Numbered from the stretch's first letter, positions 1-10,812 are shown. The stretch: 64,000 bases of DNA from Argyresthia goedartella (GCA_949825045.1 OX463822.1:501001-565000); one strand, 5' to 3'. Numbers and translations: made by a program. The notes: generated by a model not told the origin, from the letters alone.

Positions 1-1
1 A

Positions 2-422
2 GGAGATAATAACAAAGATGATGAGCAGACTATGGTGGCTAATAAAGAACGGGCAAAGAAGAGCATCGGGAAAACATCAGAGTCGATGAAAAGAAGATTT
101 GATGAAAAAAGAAAAAAAACCACTAAATACAATGTTCAAGATTTAGTTCTATGGCGAAAGGCTGATACTGGTTCAAAGGATGTCAGACGAAAACTAAAAG
201 AGCAATATAGTGGCCCATTTATATCTTATGATATCAAAATGTTTAAGAAATGACAGATATGTCATATCGGCTATAAAAGGATTGAAGGGCTACAAAAAAT
301 TCACAGCTGTAGTTGCTTCAGATGCATTGAGGGAGTTCCCCACTGATACCGGCAGTGATACTGAGAGCTATGATTCTCGGGCTGATAGTACGGAGGAGCT
401 GATAGACTTACTGGAGGGATGA
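2..422 (+). pseudogene. Ty3/gypsy Pol C-terminus (after integrase), frameshifted
   Basis: Two overlapping frames (about 32-253 and 210-422) read as the basic C-terminal region of a Ty3/gypsy integrase. Visible pieces are a Lys/Arg-rich stretch with SMKRRFDEKRK, then VQDLVLWRK and the QYSGPF-like motif, then NDRYVI in the next frame and an acidic Asp/Ser/Glu tail ending in a stop at 420-422. This order is typical of the gypsy integrase C-terminal domain. The break near 240-255 makes the copy non-functional. The element begins left of the window. Confidence 0.6.
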
Positions 423-506
423 ACGGTACATTCACACTATTCTTAGTACTCGCAATAATTTTCTGTTCTTATTAGATTTTGCGATGATCGTACTTGTCAA
501 GGGCCG

Positions 507-546
507 TCACCAAAAGTTCGACGATTGAATAATTTATTTATTGGCC
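507..546 (+). repeat. Isolated 37-bp minisatellite-like unit left of a LINE insertion
   Basis: This stretch contains ggccgtcac, then gacgattg and tttattggcc, the layout of one unit of the 37-bp minisatellite that resumes at 1840. The LINE fragment at 547-1815 separates this unit from the main array, so the LINE seems to have landed inside the minisatellite of the gypsy 3' region. Confidence 0.5.
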
Positions 547-1523
547 ATTACAATGTCAACGGCGTTAAATCTGATGGATCGGGGGTAAAAATTGGCGTTC
601 CACAAGGTTCCATATTAGGCGCTTTCTTATTCCTGGTATATATTAACGATCTGCCTTTTATGGTGGAGAAATTGACTAACATAGTGTTGTTTGCTGATGA
701 CACTTCATTGGTCTTCAAAATTGAAAGACAAAAAGAAGATTTTGATGATGTCAATAGAGTATTATCTTTAACCTTGAATTGGTTCACAGTTAACAATTTA
801 TTGTTAAATGCTGGTAAAACCAAATGTATCAAATTCTCACTTCCAAATGTCAGGCAAGTTGGGACCAGTTTAGTGTTGGACAGCAATACGTTAGAATTAA
901 TAAATGACACGATGTTTCTTGGAATAACCATTGATAAAAAATTGCAGTGGGGACCCCACATAGAAAAATTGGCTGGTAAATTAAGTTCTGCGGCTTACGC
1001 TGTTAGAAACATCAGACAAAACACGGATGTGGCTACATCTAGGCTAGTATATTTTAGTTACTTTCATAGTGTCATGTCCTTTGGTATCTTGTTGTGGGGA
1101 AAAGCAGCGGATATTCAAACTATTTTTATTTTACAGAAAAGAGCTATTCGAGCAATTTATAATTTAAAACGCACAGACTCCTTAAGATAGCTTTTTAAAG
1201 AAATTGACATACTAACTGTAGCTAGTCAATTTATTTTCGAAAATATAATGTACGTACGCAAGAACCATACAAAATTTCCCAAACTTAGCGATAGCTTTAA
1301 TGTTAACCTAAGAAATAATCACAGACTACTTGCGCCCCGGTTTAGACTCGCGAAGGTTAGCAATTCTTTCAAGGGTCAATGCATTATCTACTACAACAAG
1401 ATACCTCTGGAGATCTTGACATTGCCATTTGAGCAATTTAAAATCCATGTTAAAGCGACTTTGTCGAAAAAGGGATATTACAATGTTCAAGATTACTTAA
1501 ATGATGGGTCTGTATGGGGTTAA
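547..1523 (+). pseudogene. LINE (family F) reverse transcriptase C-terminal half
   Basis: The frame shows RT landmarks: GVPQGSILG near the start, LFADDTSLVF (the YxDD-equivalent catalytic motif), then the thumb and the usual LINE C-terminal tail ending GYYNVQDYLNDGSVWG. It starts inside the RT palm, so it is 5'-truncated as LINE copies often are. A single in-frame TAG at 1188-1190 interrupts the frame, which continues open to the stop at 1521-1523. CR1/Jockey-type by the tail. Further copies of the family lie near 5.9, 6.5 and 8.9 kb. Confidence 0.75.
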
Positions 1524-1815
1524 TCTGGCTCAACACAGACCTTACTGTTAATAATTTTGTAATTATTTATTCCTGCTTATTAATTATGATAATGACTAAA
1601 TATTATATTTTGTATTAGTTAACTAATAATAAAATAACTAATAATTGCTTAAGCATAAGCAATTTTTAAAAAGAGATCTAAAAATCAATCTGTGGGAGTT
1701 TCTACGCCCTTCTCTCCCACAGTGGTCCAATGTAGAGAAGTGGCAAAAAATGACGATTGCTAAGTATATGTAAATATCTACAGTAATAAAGACATTTGGT
1801 ATTTGGTATTTACAG
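1524..1815 (+). repeat. LINE family F 3' UTR and tail
   Basis: AT-rich tail following the RT stop. It contains the block 'ctcccacagtggtccaatgtagagaag' in two parts, also present in reverse orientation near 5.92 and 8.98 kb and in + orientation near 6.54 kb. It ends in a short repeated tttggta motif, typical of a LINE 3' end. The minisatellite resumes just after it. Confidence 0.65.
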
Positions 1816-1839
1816 AGAATGATTTAATATCTAGTTATT

Positions 1840-2346
1840 TTCCGTCACTGGTGTGACGATTGTATATTTCTCTATTGGCCATCACTGGTGTGATGATTGT
1901 ATGTCTATTTATTGGCCGTCACTGGTGTGACGATTGTATAACTATGTATTGGCCGTCACTGGTGTGATGATTGTATGTCTATTTATTGGCCGTCACTGGT
2001 GTGACGATTATATATTTATCTATTGGCCGTCACTGGTGTGACGATTGTATATTTATCTATTGGCCGTCACTGGTGTGACGATTGTATATTTATCTATTGG
2101 CCGTCACTGGTGTGACGATTGCATATTTATCTATTGGCCGTCACTGGTCTGACGATTGTATATTTATCTATTGGCCGTCACTGGTGTGACGATTGTGTAT
2201 GTATCTATCGGCCTTCTCTGGTGTGATGATTGTATGTATTTATTGGCTGTCACTAGTGTGACGATTGTATATGTATCTATTGGCCGTCACTGGTGTGACG
2301 ATTTTATATAAAATAATCGGCCGTCACCTGTGTGATGATTGTATAC
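1840..2346 (+). repeat. 37-bp minisatellite, about 14 units
   Basis: Tandem units of 37 bp start at 1877, 1914, 1951, 1988, 2025, 2062, 2099, 2136, 2173, 2210, about 2245, 2282 and 2319, with a partial unit before them. Each unit carries GTCACTGGTGTGAC, an inverted repeat with 5-bp arms and a 4-nt loop, followed by an AT-rich half. Units differ by point changes. It lies between gypsy Pol and LTR-like sequence, so it is probably part of that element's 3' region. Confidence 0.85.
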
Positions 2347-2890
2347 TCATTATTAGTTATCATGGTAGGGAGACTGTTGAATATCCTACAATTTGCATGT
2401 TGAAGGCCATCAAGAAAAGTGACAATTTAATAATTATTCCATTTGATGGAAAAATTTATTCCTTTTAAGTAAAATATTTCAACAATCTCCACTAGAAGAC
2501 AATGGAGTTGCCAGAATCTGGAAGCTTTGTTTTCCTGTGTCTTAAAACTAATGCCTATTTTTATTTGCAGGGACGCAAATAGTGTCAGGATGGACGATTG
2601 ATAGTACTCGGATCAAAGAGAAGATTATTAGTCGAGGGACTATTGATTAATTAATCAATCAAACCAAAATTACTAATGGGAATAAGATTCATTTACTTCG
2701 GCAAATCAAGAAAATCAACGCCATCTATGCAGTCTCGTGATCAAGAAACATGGACGTCTAAGCGACGACCAGATGTTGATAACATTTCAAGAAGATGGCG
2801 CTAGTGGTTATGAATTAGACTGTAGATTTGAATTTTGTATAAATATTTTGTCCAACAAGAAACATTAAACCCAGCAAGATAAATAGTAAA
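2347..2890 (+). other. Probable gypsy 3' non-coding/LTR-like stretch
   Basis: No credible coding frame. After the minisatellite the sequence runs through 'gcaaatagtgtcaggatgg' at about 2576, which resembles the pol/LTR border of insect gypsy elements, to a promoter/poly(A)-like end near 2840-2885 with ataaat and attaaa. Assigned by position after the Pol remnant. The matching 5' LTR is outside the window, so the boundaries are inferred. Confidence 0.35.
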
Positions 2891-4057
2891 TAATCTCAAA
2901 TATTTAATTGTACCAATGTTATGAAAAATCTAGCTTTATTTCTATTGAGTTTCCTTTTGCATTGAATTAAAATGTACGTCATGTCCGGTATGGGTAAAAC
3001 GGATAGAAAAGTGTAATTAATACAATTAAGAAAGTTTTATGTACAAAAACACATGTAGAATTTAACTGAATAGGTATTTTCTTACAAGCATGTATAATTT
3101 CTTTGTAATTGAGACATTTCCGGCGGATAAAATGTACGAAGTAACAGGAGGGGTTGGCGCGAAACATCTTTGGATTCTTTGGAGGGAACAGTTAGCATTG
3201 TATAAAAGGGGATGGTATGAGGTACGGGGACCTTTTTCCTGGACTGGATTTTGTAGTGATAACTCTGCCGGATTGTTTGGTTAAATTATGTTGGTTTAAA
3301 TAAAAGTGTGCAGGAGTATCGGAAAGTCACAAGATGAATATTGATTGTATTGTTTTATAATCTTTCTCTTAAATGATGTTAGTTTAAATAGAATCCAAGT
3401 TGTGTTTTTAATAAAAGTGTGTAGAAGTACCGGATTTCTTGTAGTTTCCAAGTCGAGGGATTACCTTATCAGTGCATCTATTAGGAACACATATAATTAT
3501 ATGGTCTTTGGCTTGAAACAACTTCCCATAGATGATTTCAGTTAAAACGATAGATTTCGCCATGGCTACACCATGGATACTTAGCGATACGCTAAATACT
3601 CCACTTATTTACTAATAGGCAGGCTAGTTAAATAAAACAGGGTTAAGCAGGCAGCAGAAAGTAAGCCCATTGTAAATATACGCGGATTTTGGAAACCTAA
3701 AGGCTTCGACGTGGTAAACGTTTAGTTTCTATTATTTCTAGATGGTTAGGTTGCGGCGAAGGGCTAGCCTCGGTCACGCAAAATTGAGTAATGAATATCC
3801 GGCTTAACTTTGGCACAACTGTGCCTCTGCGACCCCTTATGTGAAAAGGCGTGACCCTATATATTGTATTCGGTAAATTCTAGACTCGTATGCCCAGTTA
3901 CTCAATTTAACTAAAAGGTTTCCTTACATTGTAACCCATCAAATACTGAGCGGGGTAGACTCTCACTCGTTTTTTTCCCTCGCATTCGTTTCCTTGTTGT
4001 TGAATGTCTGCTTATTGTGTAACACTAAATGTCAATATCCGTTTGCACATAGTTTGA
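2891..4057. other. Unassigned sequence
   Basis: No protein or repeat family recognised. Short ORFs here are below 70 codons and look random. A local duplication is visible: 'ggtttaaataaaagtgtg..agtaccgg'-like text near 3293-3325 is partly repeated near 3372-3435. Confidence 0.4.
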
Positions 4058-4365
4058 ATACAAGGGTTTAGACAACACTGGATCGTTAAACCGGCAGACT
4101 TGAATAGTAGTGTGACTTAGAGTTGGAACATACTCCAAGTTGGAACATCGGATCCATTGTGTACGAGATCACCGTCTCCGTGCTTCGACTAAACGACTGG
4201 TCATCACTTCAATTGACTAATTGTATTTTGAGCGGGAGACGGGATTTACACAACATTGGGTCGATAAACCAGGAGGCTTGACGAGTGTATGGCTTAGAGT
4301 TGTAATGCACTCATCAAGTTGGAAAATTGGATCCTTTGTGTGAATAAGATTTCTGTTGCTCAGGA
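4058..4365 (+). repeat. Degenerate direct duplication, about 130 bp twice
   Basis: The block beginning 'tttagacaacactggatcg' near 4067 and the block beginning 'tttacacaacattgggtcg' near 4244 share order and wording: aaaccaggaggcttga, gtggcttagagttg, tccaagttgga and ttggatcc(a/t)ttgtgt. It looks like an old tandem duplication separated by about 50 bp. No coding content. Confidence 0.55.
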
Positions 4366-5214
4366 TTAGCCAATTGTTAAAGGATCAGAAGCTTGGTTAT
4401 GCTCCACAGTTGTCTACTATATAGTTTGAGTACCCTATCTATTAACAGAATGTTGTTTTCTACATTTCAGAAGTTCCCTAGAGAGACGTGTGCGAGGACC
4501 AAACGATGCAGGAGGGCCGGATGTTAGCGCCTATACTTCCGGTTGAAGAAACAGGCGCCAAAACGCGCGCGCATGGAGTCGAGAATGGAGCGAAACGATT
4601 CTGGTTCTGCCCCTTCCGGCGAATGGCACCTCGTCGAGCTTCAGTCCTCGGGCTCAGTCGATTACCAGCTCCTACCAAATCAAGATCATAAGCAAAAGTA
4701 TTGTAAAGACGATATAATTATTATTATTTGTGATTATTCTATAGTTACATTACAAGTTATAGTCTTTTACACTCACTCTCATGGTCTGTATAGATCCTCT
4801 TTACTAATCCGTCTCCTACTTCGAGGAGTCCAAACTTGGTATGTCTTGAAAATATTTCTTGGATTTTTAGAAAACAGGCGGCGGAAAGGTAATGGTGTAG
4901 TTTATTTCGAGAACCGGCTCATGAAGCCCTTTAATTTGATAGCCCATACGATAGGTTTCAGAAAAAAAAAAAAACATACAAAAAATTAATGATGTCATAA
5001 CTCCCCCCCCCCCCACCCCAAGGGGAAAATCGAGTAAAGTTCTCGATAAAAAAATCTTGTTATTCAAGGAACACATGTGCCAAGGATCGCTTTAAAACTG
5101 TGGCCCAGTTCCGGTCGGAACTGACAGACGTAGAGACAGACGAAAGCAAAATCGGCCTCCTATCTTGTCGAAATGGAGCCCTTCGCTCGCTCGGTCAATA
5201 AACATCCAAGACCT
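4366..5214. other. Unassigned sequence with a poly-C run
   Basis: No recognised gene. A GC-richer island at about 4470-4690 gives overlapping short ORFs on both strands that resemble no known protein. A homopolymer of about 14 C, interrupted by an A, lies at 5004-5022, next to an A run at 4965-4975. Confidence 0.4.
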
Positions 5215-5300
5215 GGGATTTTTTTCTTCCCCAGGCCGGGTTCGAACCCGGGACCTCTCGCTCGGGAGGCAAAGACTCGAAGCGCAACGTCACAAAGGCC
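5215..5300 (-). repeat. tRNA-derived SINE head
   Basis: On the - strand the segment ends in CGGGTTCGAACCCGG, a perfect Pol III B-box/T-arm pattern, preceded by tRNA-like text. It is followed (on +) by 'ctagcccatcgccgcagcta' at about 5340, wording that recurs near 27070 in a known lepidopteran interspersed-repeat context. It lacks a full cloverleaf, so it is called a SINE head, not a tRNA gene. Confidence 0.45.
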
Positions 5301-5849
5301 GTCACGGAAGCGCCCCCGTTTAGCCATCGCCGGCCCCGGCTAGCCCATCGCCGCAGCTAAGGAGATATGTATTAATCAAAACTGAACACACAACAAGTTA
5401 GGCATCGCGGAGTCAAACCGCCAGCCAGCAGCCTATTTCATTTATTTAATTAATATCACGCCCAATAGCAATAAGTAATATAATAACGGACTAACATAAT
5501 ATAATGCACTGACGAGCAATGAAAAAGTTCCAGTGACATAGCACCAAATTACTCCTAAACGGGAAAGGTTAAGCTTAATGACGCCGTCTGCAATATTGAA
5601 GTACATTTAATAGCGCATCAGAATATTACCAATTAAAAACTTAAATGTTGTGTCGTGTTATAATTGTTCTATGTCTTGTTTGTCGCCATTTTGTGGGTGG
5701 AACTTTTTCATTGCTCGTCAGTGTTGTATTATTGACCGACCGAGCGAAGCATCGAGATCGGCCAAAAATGTTGTCTGCCTGTTCTCGCCTACAGGTCGCA
5801 TTTGTCAACCCATTCTCGTGAAATTTTGTGAGCAATAGTCAATAGTCAA
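5301..5849. other. Unassigned sequence
   Basis: Nothing recognisable as a gene. Two short ORFs at 5641-5838 on opposite strands overlap fully and have no family signature. Confidence 0.35.
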
Positions 5850-6215
5850 AGTACTTCATTACTGTAGATATTTATATATACTTAGCAAACGTCATTTTTT
5901 GCCTCTTCTCTACATTGGACCACTGTGGGAGAAGAAGGGCGTAGAAACTCCCACAGATTTATTTTTAGATCTCTTTTAAAAATAGGTTGTGCTTAACTAA
6001 TACAAATATGAAAAATTTAATTGTTATGATTAATAAGCAGGAATAAATAATTACAAAATTATTAACAGCAAGGTCTGTGTTGAGCCAGATTAACCCCATA
6101 CAGTCCTGTCATTTAAGTAATCTTGAACATTGAAATATCCCTTTTTTATCTTTCAACATTGTAATAATGAACATTGTAATATCCTTTTTTATCTAAGTAT
6201 ATACCTAATTATCGA
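5850..6215 (-). repeat. LINE family F, 3' end copy (minus)
   Basis: Reverse complement of the LINE-F tail: the 'tttgcctcttctctacattg' and 'gaaactcccacaga' blocks match 1675-1770 in reverse, followed by the reversed end of the RT frame (PYGVNLAQHR-equivalent region with stop) near 6070-6160. Truncated about 110 bp into the coding tail, with a short local duplication of 'aacattgtaatatcc'. Confidence 0.65.
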
Positions 6216-6529
6216 AACTGGTTAGGTTCGTTTCATCCAATTCCCAATTCATCTAATTCCCATTTCATGCAATACTTTAATATCACGCCTTTTCTCAGAT
6301 GGCGCGGCAGAGACATAACTTCACATAGGTAATATCACTATAGTCACTATTTTTTGACAGATGTCACTATTTCGCTGAATTTGCTTAACACTCGCAAAGG
6401 AATCAAAACTTATAGGGTACCTCCCGTTGACCGAGAATCATGAAATTTGTCCCTTCATTGAAAAAAATGTTCATTTGAAGTTACATAACAAAAAAAATGG
6501 TGTATCAGTGAAAGACATAAACATATCCT

Positions 6530-6615
6530 TCTCCCACAGTGGCCCAATGTAGAGAAAAGGTAAAAATGACGTTTACTAAGTATATATATTTAAACAGTAA
6601 TAAAGAAATTTAGAC
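6530..6615 (+). repeat. LINE family F tail fragment (plus)
   Basis: About 85 bp matching the last part of the LINE-F 3' UTR: 'tctcccacagtggcccaatg', then 'acagtaataaag'. Only the extreme 3' end is present, as expected of a severely 5'-truncated LINE insertion. Confidence 0.55.
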
Positions 6616-6689
6616 GACGATATATTTCATAGAGATAAATACGCAGAATACATCTAAAGACTAAGAAACAATTAGCTCATCACAAAAAT

Positions 6690-6776
6690 ATTTGCCCTTA
6701 CCAGGAATCGAACTCAGGACAGTCAGCTTCGTAGGCAGACTCACTACCCACTAGGCTAAACCGGTCGTCTGCTGGC
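6690..6776 (-). repeat. tRNA-derived SINE with A and B boxes
   Basis: Read on the - strand, an A-box-like TAGCCTAGTGGGTAG lies about 30 bp before a B-box-like GAGTTCGATTCCTGG, followed by a G-rich 'taagggcaaata'. The same arrangement (B box then 'gggggcaaatatttg') recurs at 18.0, 38.1, 38.2 and 40.2 kb, so this is a member or relative of that SINE family. Confidence 0.6.
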
Positions 6777-6781
6777 TGCAA

Positions 6782-6940
6782 AACTTTACCGCTCGACACT
6801 TCTCGGTTTTAGTCGTTGCAAGTGACCAAGATGTCCTGGACACTTGAATTTGGTAGGTACAGAACAGAGGTGTGTCGTGAAGTGTAACAAACATTGTAAA
6901 GAAAACCAAAAAGCCGAGAAGTGTCGAGTGGTAAAGTTAA
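6782..6940. repeat. Inverted repeat, about 30-bp arms
   Basis: The arm 'actttaccgctcgacacttc' near 6783 is matched in reverse near 6918-6939 ('gaagtgtcgagtggtaaagt'), with an intervening loop of about 100 bp. Adjacent to the SINE head. It could be a small fold-back element or two opposed fragments of one repeat. Confidence 0.55.
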
Positions 6941-7079
6941 GAAAATCTTATTAAATAGGTATATTCAATACCAGCCAGAATACCGGAACCCGATACGCCC
7001 ATTAGAAAATTACTACAACTCCAAAACAATTGTCAGCGGCCAGCTGATATGATAACGTAACGAACGAGTCAGTGGCGGC

Positions 7080-7270
7080 AGTGTTGTGTGTCCCCTCCCC
7101 CCTCCCCCCTCCCCGGCCCCGTCGCAGGCGCGGGCACGCTGCCAGCGAATACCGACCGATTCATAAACACAACAGTCAGTGTGGTGTGGACGCCGCCGCC
7201 GGCCGAGTTTGTTTACTGCGCGCACGAGTGACATGCTATCGCGGAGTCGCACGCGCGCGCTACACCCGGG
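7080..7270 (+). promoter_or_regulatory. MFSD8 core promoter and 5' UTR region
   Basis: A GC/CpG-rich stretch standing out from AT-rich surroundings lies directly upstream of the MFSD8 start codon. It carries C-rich runs (7090-7120) and an arthropod initiator-like TCAGT at 7176-7180 about 95 bp before the ATG. No TATA box at the expected distance. The start context ccgggATGG has G at +4. Transcription start is inferred. Confidence 0.4.
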
Positions 7271-7450
7271 ATGGACGGACAGCTGAAGCGCTCCGCCGCC
7301 GGGGTTGACGGTGAGGTCCCCGCGCTGCTGGAGACGCCGCAGCAGCGCCGCGAGCGCTGGCGCAGCATATACGTCATCTACTTCACCATGTTCCAGATGT
7401 CGCTGGGATTCAGCATCGTGCTCACCGGGATCTACCCGTACCTCGACAAG
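7271..7450 (+). CDS. MFSD8: MFSD8/CLN7-like lysosomal MFS transporter, exon 1 (gene-level entry)
   Basis: First exon of a complete six-exon gene (7271-7450, 36950-37193, 43672-44007, 44368-44614, 49798-50071, 50788-51042), 1536 nt in all, i.e. 511 residues plus stop; vertebrate MFSD8 is about 518. MFSD8 is a twelve-helix major-facilitator protein of the lysosomal membrane, and loss in humans causes CLN7 disease. This exon holds the cytosolic N-terminus with EVPALL (residues 15-20), an acidic dileucine sorting motif at the place where vertebrate MFSD8 has EQEPLL, then [15 protein letters not shown] and helix 1 ending IYPYLDK. The ATG is the first in frame after the GC-rich leader. The donor AAG|GTACCT is in phase 0. 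Orthology rests on the order of matching motifs across all six exons. Confidence 0.88.
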
Positions 7451-8917
7451 GTACCTACACCGACCGCCCCAATACCATAAACAGCTCTTGTAAAATATTC
7501 GTGTTCTTCTGACGGTCTACTTTACAGTCGCGTTCAGGTCAAAGGTATGTAATGCGTAGACAATAGGCATACCTATGTCACACAAAGTGAGAAAAGTCGT
7601 GCGTGTAGCGTGTGTAGATGTTGTTTGTTATGGTTTGATTTAGATAGGTAACTTTGATTCTAAACGACTGATTAAATAATAATTAATTAAGTAATTATAT
7701 AATAAAGAAATATAAACTTTCTAAATTCTTTAACGGCTCCGGAAGTGGGTACTACTACCTATACCTACGAAAGAAGACATTCACAACACCATAGAGAAAA
7801 AACTTTCTAAAGTCAAGTCAATGCATCATCGTGACCGTGAGTCTGACTGTTTATAGTGTAGGTACCTACCTACCTACGAAGTGAGTTAGCGACTGAAAAC
7901 AGCCCGCTTGTGAATTTGTACATAAACTGTTAACTGTTTACGATGCGCATGACAATATGGACTATATTGTTACTGTTGGCACAGTTGGTAGCATAGACAT
8001 ATAAAAAGAATACTTTTTTTATACGTCCATGTTTGGCAGTTAAATTATGTGATTGATATTTCACATGTGCAAGCTGCGCTGCTCAAGTAAACATTCACAG
8101 CGTCCCCACCAACCCAACCGTAAGAGAGATATCAAGATACCGAATAGTGCACTTGACTTTAGGTAGAATAAAATTAACGATACTGTTATCTCGTGTGTAT
8201 GTGTAGCGGCCTTGATGAATGACCGAGGTTCACCCATGCCGTACACGTCACAGGAATCAGATGTCAGGGGGCGGGGGCGGGGAGGGGACCGGGAGAGGGG
8301 GCCCGAGTCCGGCATGATATGTTGCAAGGTAGGTAGTTGCACTCTCGCTCGCTGCGCACGATTCTTGCGCAGCGCGAGCACAACAAGGCAAGGAAAGACC
8401 TACATTTTCACTTAGCCTTTGTCCGTAGGTAACATTAAAGCATGACTCATATATCATATATCACTATCGGGCAGTGCGATAAACTTAACTATATGTACAT
8501 AGTAGTCTATAAGAAGTATACTACTCATAGATCGTACTCCGGTAGATAGCAAAAATCAGCACAGATGGCTCAGGCACAGATGGCGTTAGCCCTGTTTGCT
8601 TCCTAGTTGTTGTCGGAATGCCCTAGATGGCTTCAGAGATTTATAAGACTACACCAGTGCCACCAGACTGAGATTAGACCTCAATATCATACAATACATG
8701 ATCGTAAATTTCCCGACTTATTGTTCATCCAAGCTTTTTTCTTGTTTTTTACTGCTCAAGTTTTCTTGTAAGATGGTACGGAACTCTTTAACCGGTTTTT
8801 TAAACCTTTCTGACAAAACTTATGCCATAAAATTTGTAGGTATCTATTTCATTACAGGCGCAAAAGCAAACAAGTTAAAGTACATCAAATAAAATAAATG
8901 GTGAAGTCAAGTCAAAT
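7451..8917. other. MFSD8 intron 1, proximal part
   Basis: Start of the 29,499-bp intron 1 (7451-36949). No recognised repeat family or gene in this first stretch. ORFs near 8061-8457 lie on both strands over a G-rich patch (8265-8310) and look like chance frames. Confidence 0.45.
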
Positions 8918-9925
8918 TTCTTTATTACTGTAGATATTTACATATAGCAAACGTCATTTTTTGCCACTTCTCTTCATTGGACCACTGTGGGAGAAGGAGG
9001 GCGTAGAAACTCCCACAGATAGATTTTTAGATCTCTTTTAAAAATTGGTTGTGCTTAATTATTACGATTAATAAGCTGGAATAAATAATAACTATAGTAG
9101 TTTATGTGACTGCTACATAATGGAGGGCATTAATACTCGAGAGATTATAATATCACTCGAGAGTTTTAATGCCTAATTATGTACGCCTAAGCTCTCTTTG
9201 ATGTGTTCAGGAACCGCATGTCTGACCGGCATTGTGGCTCTGCAGTTGCTTAGCTTGTTCTGTAGTACCAACTTCACGCAGGCGGGCGTCGGCGTTCGAA
9301 ATTTGAATGTCAGTATACCAAGTTCACAGACAAACTAGGGGCGGCAAGCAGGCGGGCGTCGGCGTTCGAAATTTGAATGTCATAATATGTAGAAAAATTA
9401 CACATTATGGTCATAATGTGTAATTTTTCAGATAAGAAATGAGTTTTTACCAAGTAGTTTAACATTATGCGGTTTTTGTACGCAGTAAAGAGGGTTTATG
9501 ATACGTGTGTAGATAAAATTATTAACAGGTCTGTGTTGAGCTAGATTAACCCCCACCCCATACAGACCCATCATTTAAGTAATCTTGAACATTGTAATAT
9601 CCCTTTTTCGACAAAGTCGTTTTAACACGCTTTTTAAATTGCTCAAATCGTAATTATAAAAAATCTCGAGAGGTATCTTATCGTAGTAGAGAATGCACTG
9701 ACCCTTGAAAGAATTGCTAACCTTCGCGAGTCTAAACCGGGGCGCACATTTCTTAGGTTAACATTACAGCTATCGCTAAGTTTGGGAAATGTTGTAAGGT
9801 TCTTGCGGAGGTTACTACATTATACATATTTTCGAAAATAAATTGACTATTTACAGTTAGTATATCAATTTCTTTATAAAGCTCTCTTACGGAGTCGTTT
9901 CGTTATAAATTATAAATTGCTCGAA
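8918..9925 (-). mobile_element. LINE family F copy (minus), interrupted by a MITE
   Basis: Reverse complement of the LINE-F end: 3' UTR blocks at 8930-9060, then, after the MITE at 9091-9515, 'aaattattaacaggtctgtg' and the reversed coding tail (GYYNVQDYLND-equivalent near 9570-9605) back to the region matching 1140-1190 of the first copy near 9890-9925. The LINE text is continuous when the MITE is removed, so the MITE came later. Confidence 0.7.
9091..9515 (+). mobile_element. MITE family M1, copy a
   Basis: Non-autonomous element with 'gtttatgtgactgctacata' at one end and 'atgatacgtgtgtagata' at the other. It contains a palindromic 'ttacacattatggtcataatgtgtaa'-type centre and a GC-rich 'ggcgggcgtcggcgttcg' block duplicated at about 9281-9300 and 9351-9370. 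Inserted in a LINE-F copy. No coding capacity. Confidence 0.7.
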
Positions 9926-10158
9926 GTGCGAGTCGGAGTCGCGCACGGAGGGTTCCTTACCACCATACAATGGAAGGGATGGTATTGAGTGAATAATTTG
10001 GGTTTATAGAGCAAAATGTAAATTACAAAGTTATTGGTGCGGCTACGTTCATGCTCTATGTATGCATTTAATAAGGTAAATTATAAGGTTGTATGCGGTA
10101 TTGAAAGAAATAGTGCTCCCTCTATTTGGAACACATATTCTTCGTAATATTTAAGTAA
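9926..10158. other. Fragment of a GTGCGAGTCGG-type repeat plus unassigned sequence
   Basis: The text 'gtgcgagtcggagtcgcgca' at 9927 is the start of the interspersed repeat (R1) seen in full near 53.4 and 57.1 kb. The rest is unassigned AT-rich sequence. Confidence 0.4.
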
Positions 10159-10256
10159 TGACAAGGACATTGGGAGTCGTCATTTGAGGGAACGAGGTTT
10201 TGAAACCCGCTCTAATTCTTATTAAACTATGGCTCTGGGGCTTTCCTGGTGCAAAG
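10159..10256 (+). pseudogene. Retroelement ORF C-terminal tail fragment (Q-tail)
   Basis: Matches the coding tails at 31232-31400 and 62266-62432: 'gacattggg', 'gagg(a/g)a(c/a)cgaggtttt', 'gctctggggc' and 'gcaaaggatctca' in the same order. The intact tail reads QRISLAVQRGNAASV then a Gly-rich end and a stop. This is a C-terminus I associate with lepidopteran RT-encoding retroelements (from memory, not verified). Here the frame is broken by a short insertion and runs straight into the 46-bp minisatellite. Confidence 0.5.
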
Positions 10257-10812
10257 GATCTCACTCGCTGTGCAGCGCGGTAACGCTGCAAGTGTAATGG
10301 GATTGCTCGCCCGCTGTGCAGCGCGGTAACGCTGCAAGTGTAATGGGATTGCTCGCTCGCTGTGCAGCGCGGTAACGCTGCAAGTGTAATGGGATTGCTC
10401 GCTCGCTGTGCAGCGCGGTAACGCTGCAAGTGTAATGGGATTGCTCGCCCGCTGTGCAGCGCGGTAACGCTGCAAGTGTAATGGGATTGCTCGCTCGCTG
10501 TGCAGCGCGGTAATGCTGCAAGTGTAATGGGATTGCTCGCTCGCTGTGCAGCGCGGTAACGCTGCAAGTGTAATGGGTTTGCTCGCTCGCTGTGCAGCGC
10601 GGTAACGCTGCAAGTCTAATGGGATTGCTCGCTCGCTGTGCGGTGCGGTAACGCTGCAAGTGTAACGGGATTGCTCGCTCGCTGTGCGGCGCGGTAACGC
10701 TGCAAGTGTAATGGGATTGCTCGCTCGCTGTGCGGTGCGGTAACGCTACAAGTGTAATGGGATTGCTCGCTCGCTGTGCGGTGCGGTAACGCTGCAAGTG
10801 TAATGGGATTGT
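10257..10812 (+). repeat. 46-bp minisatellite, about 12 units
   Basis: Tandem 46-bp units of the pattern gctcgctcgctgtgcagcgc / ggtaacgctgcaagtgtaat / gggatt, with the later units changed to 'tgtgcggtgcgg'. The first unit is continuous with the retroelement coding tail to its left: 'ctcgctgtgcagcgcggtaa' is the codons for SLAVQRGN. The long ORFs on the - strand (to 190 codons) arise because the unit lacks stops there, and are not taken as genes. Confidence 0.9.

Noticed and set aside
1840..2346. 37-bp repeats as a CRISPR array
   Set aside because: Repeats are contiguous with no unique spacers, diverge between units, and the DNA is eukaryotic.
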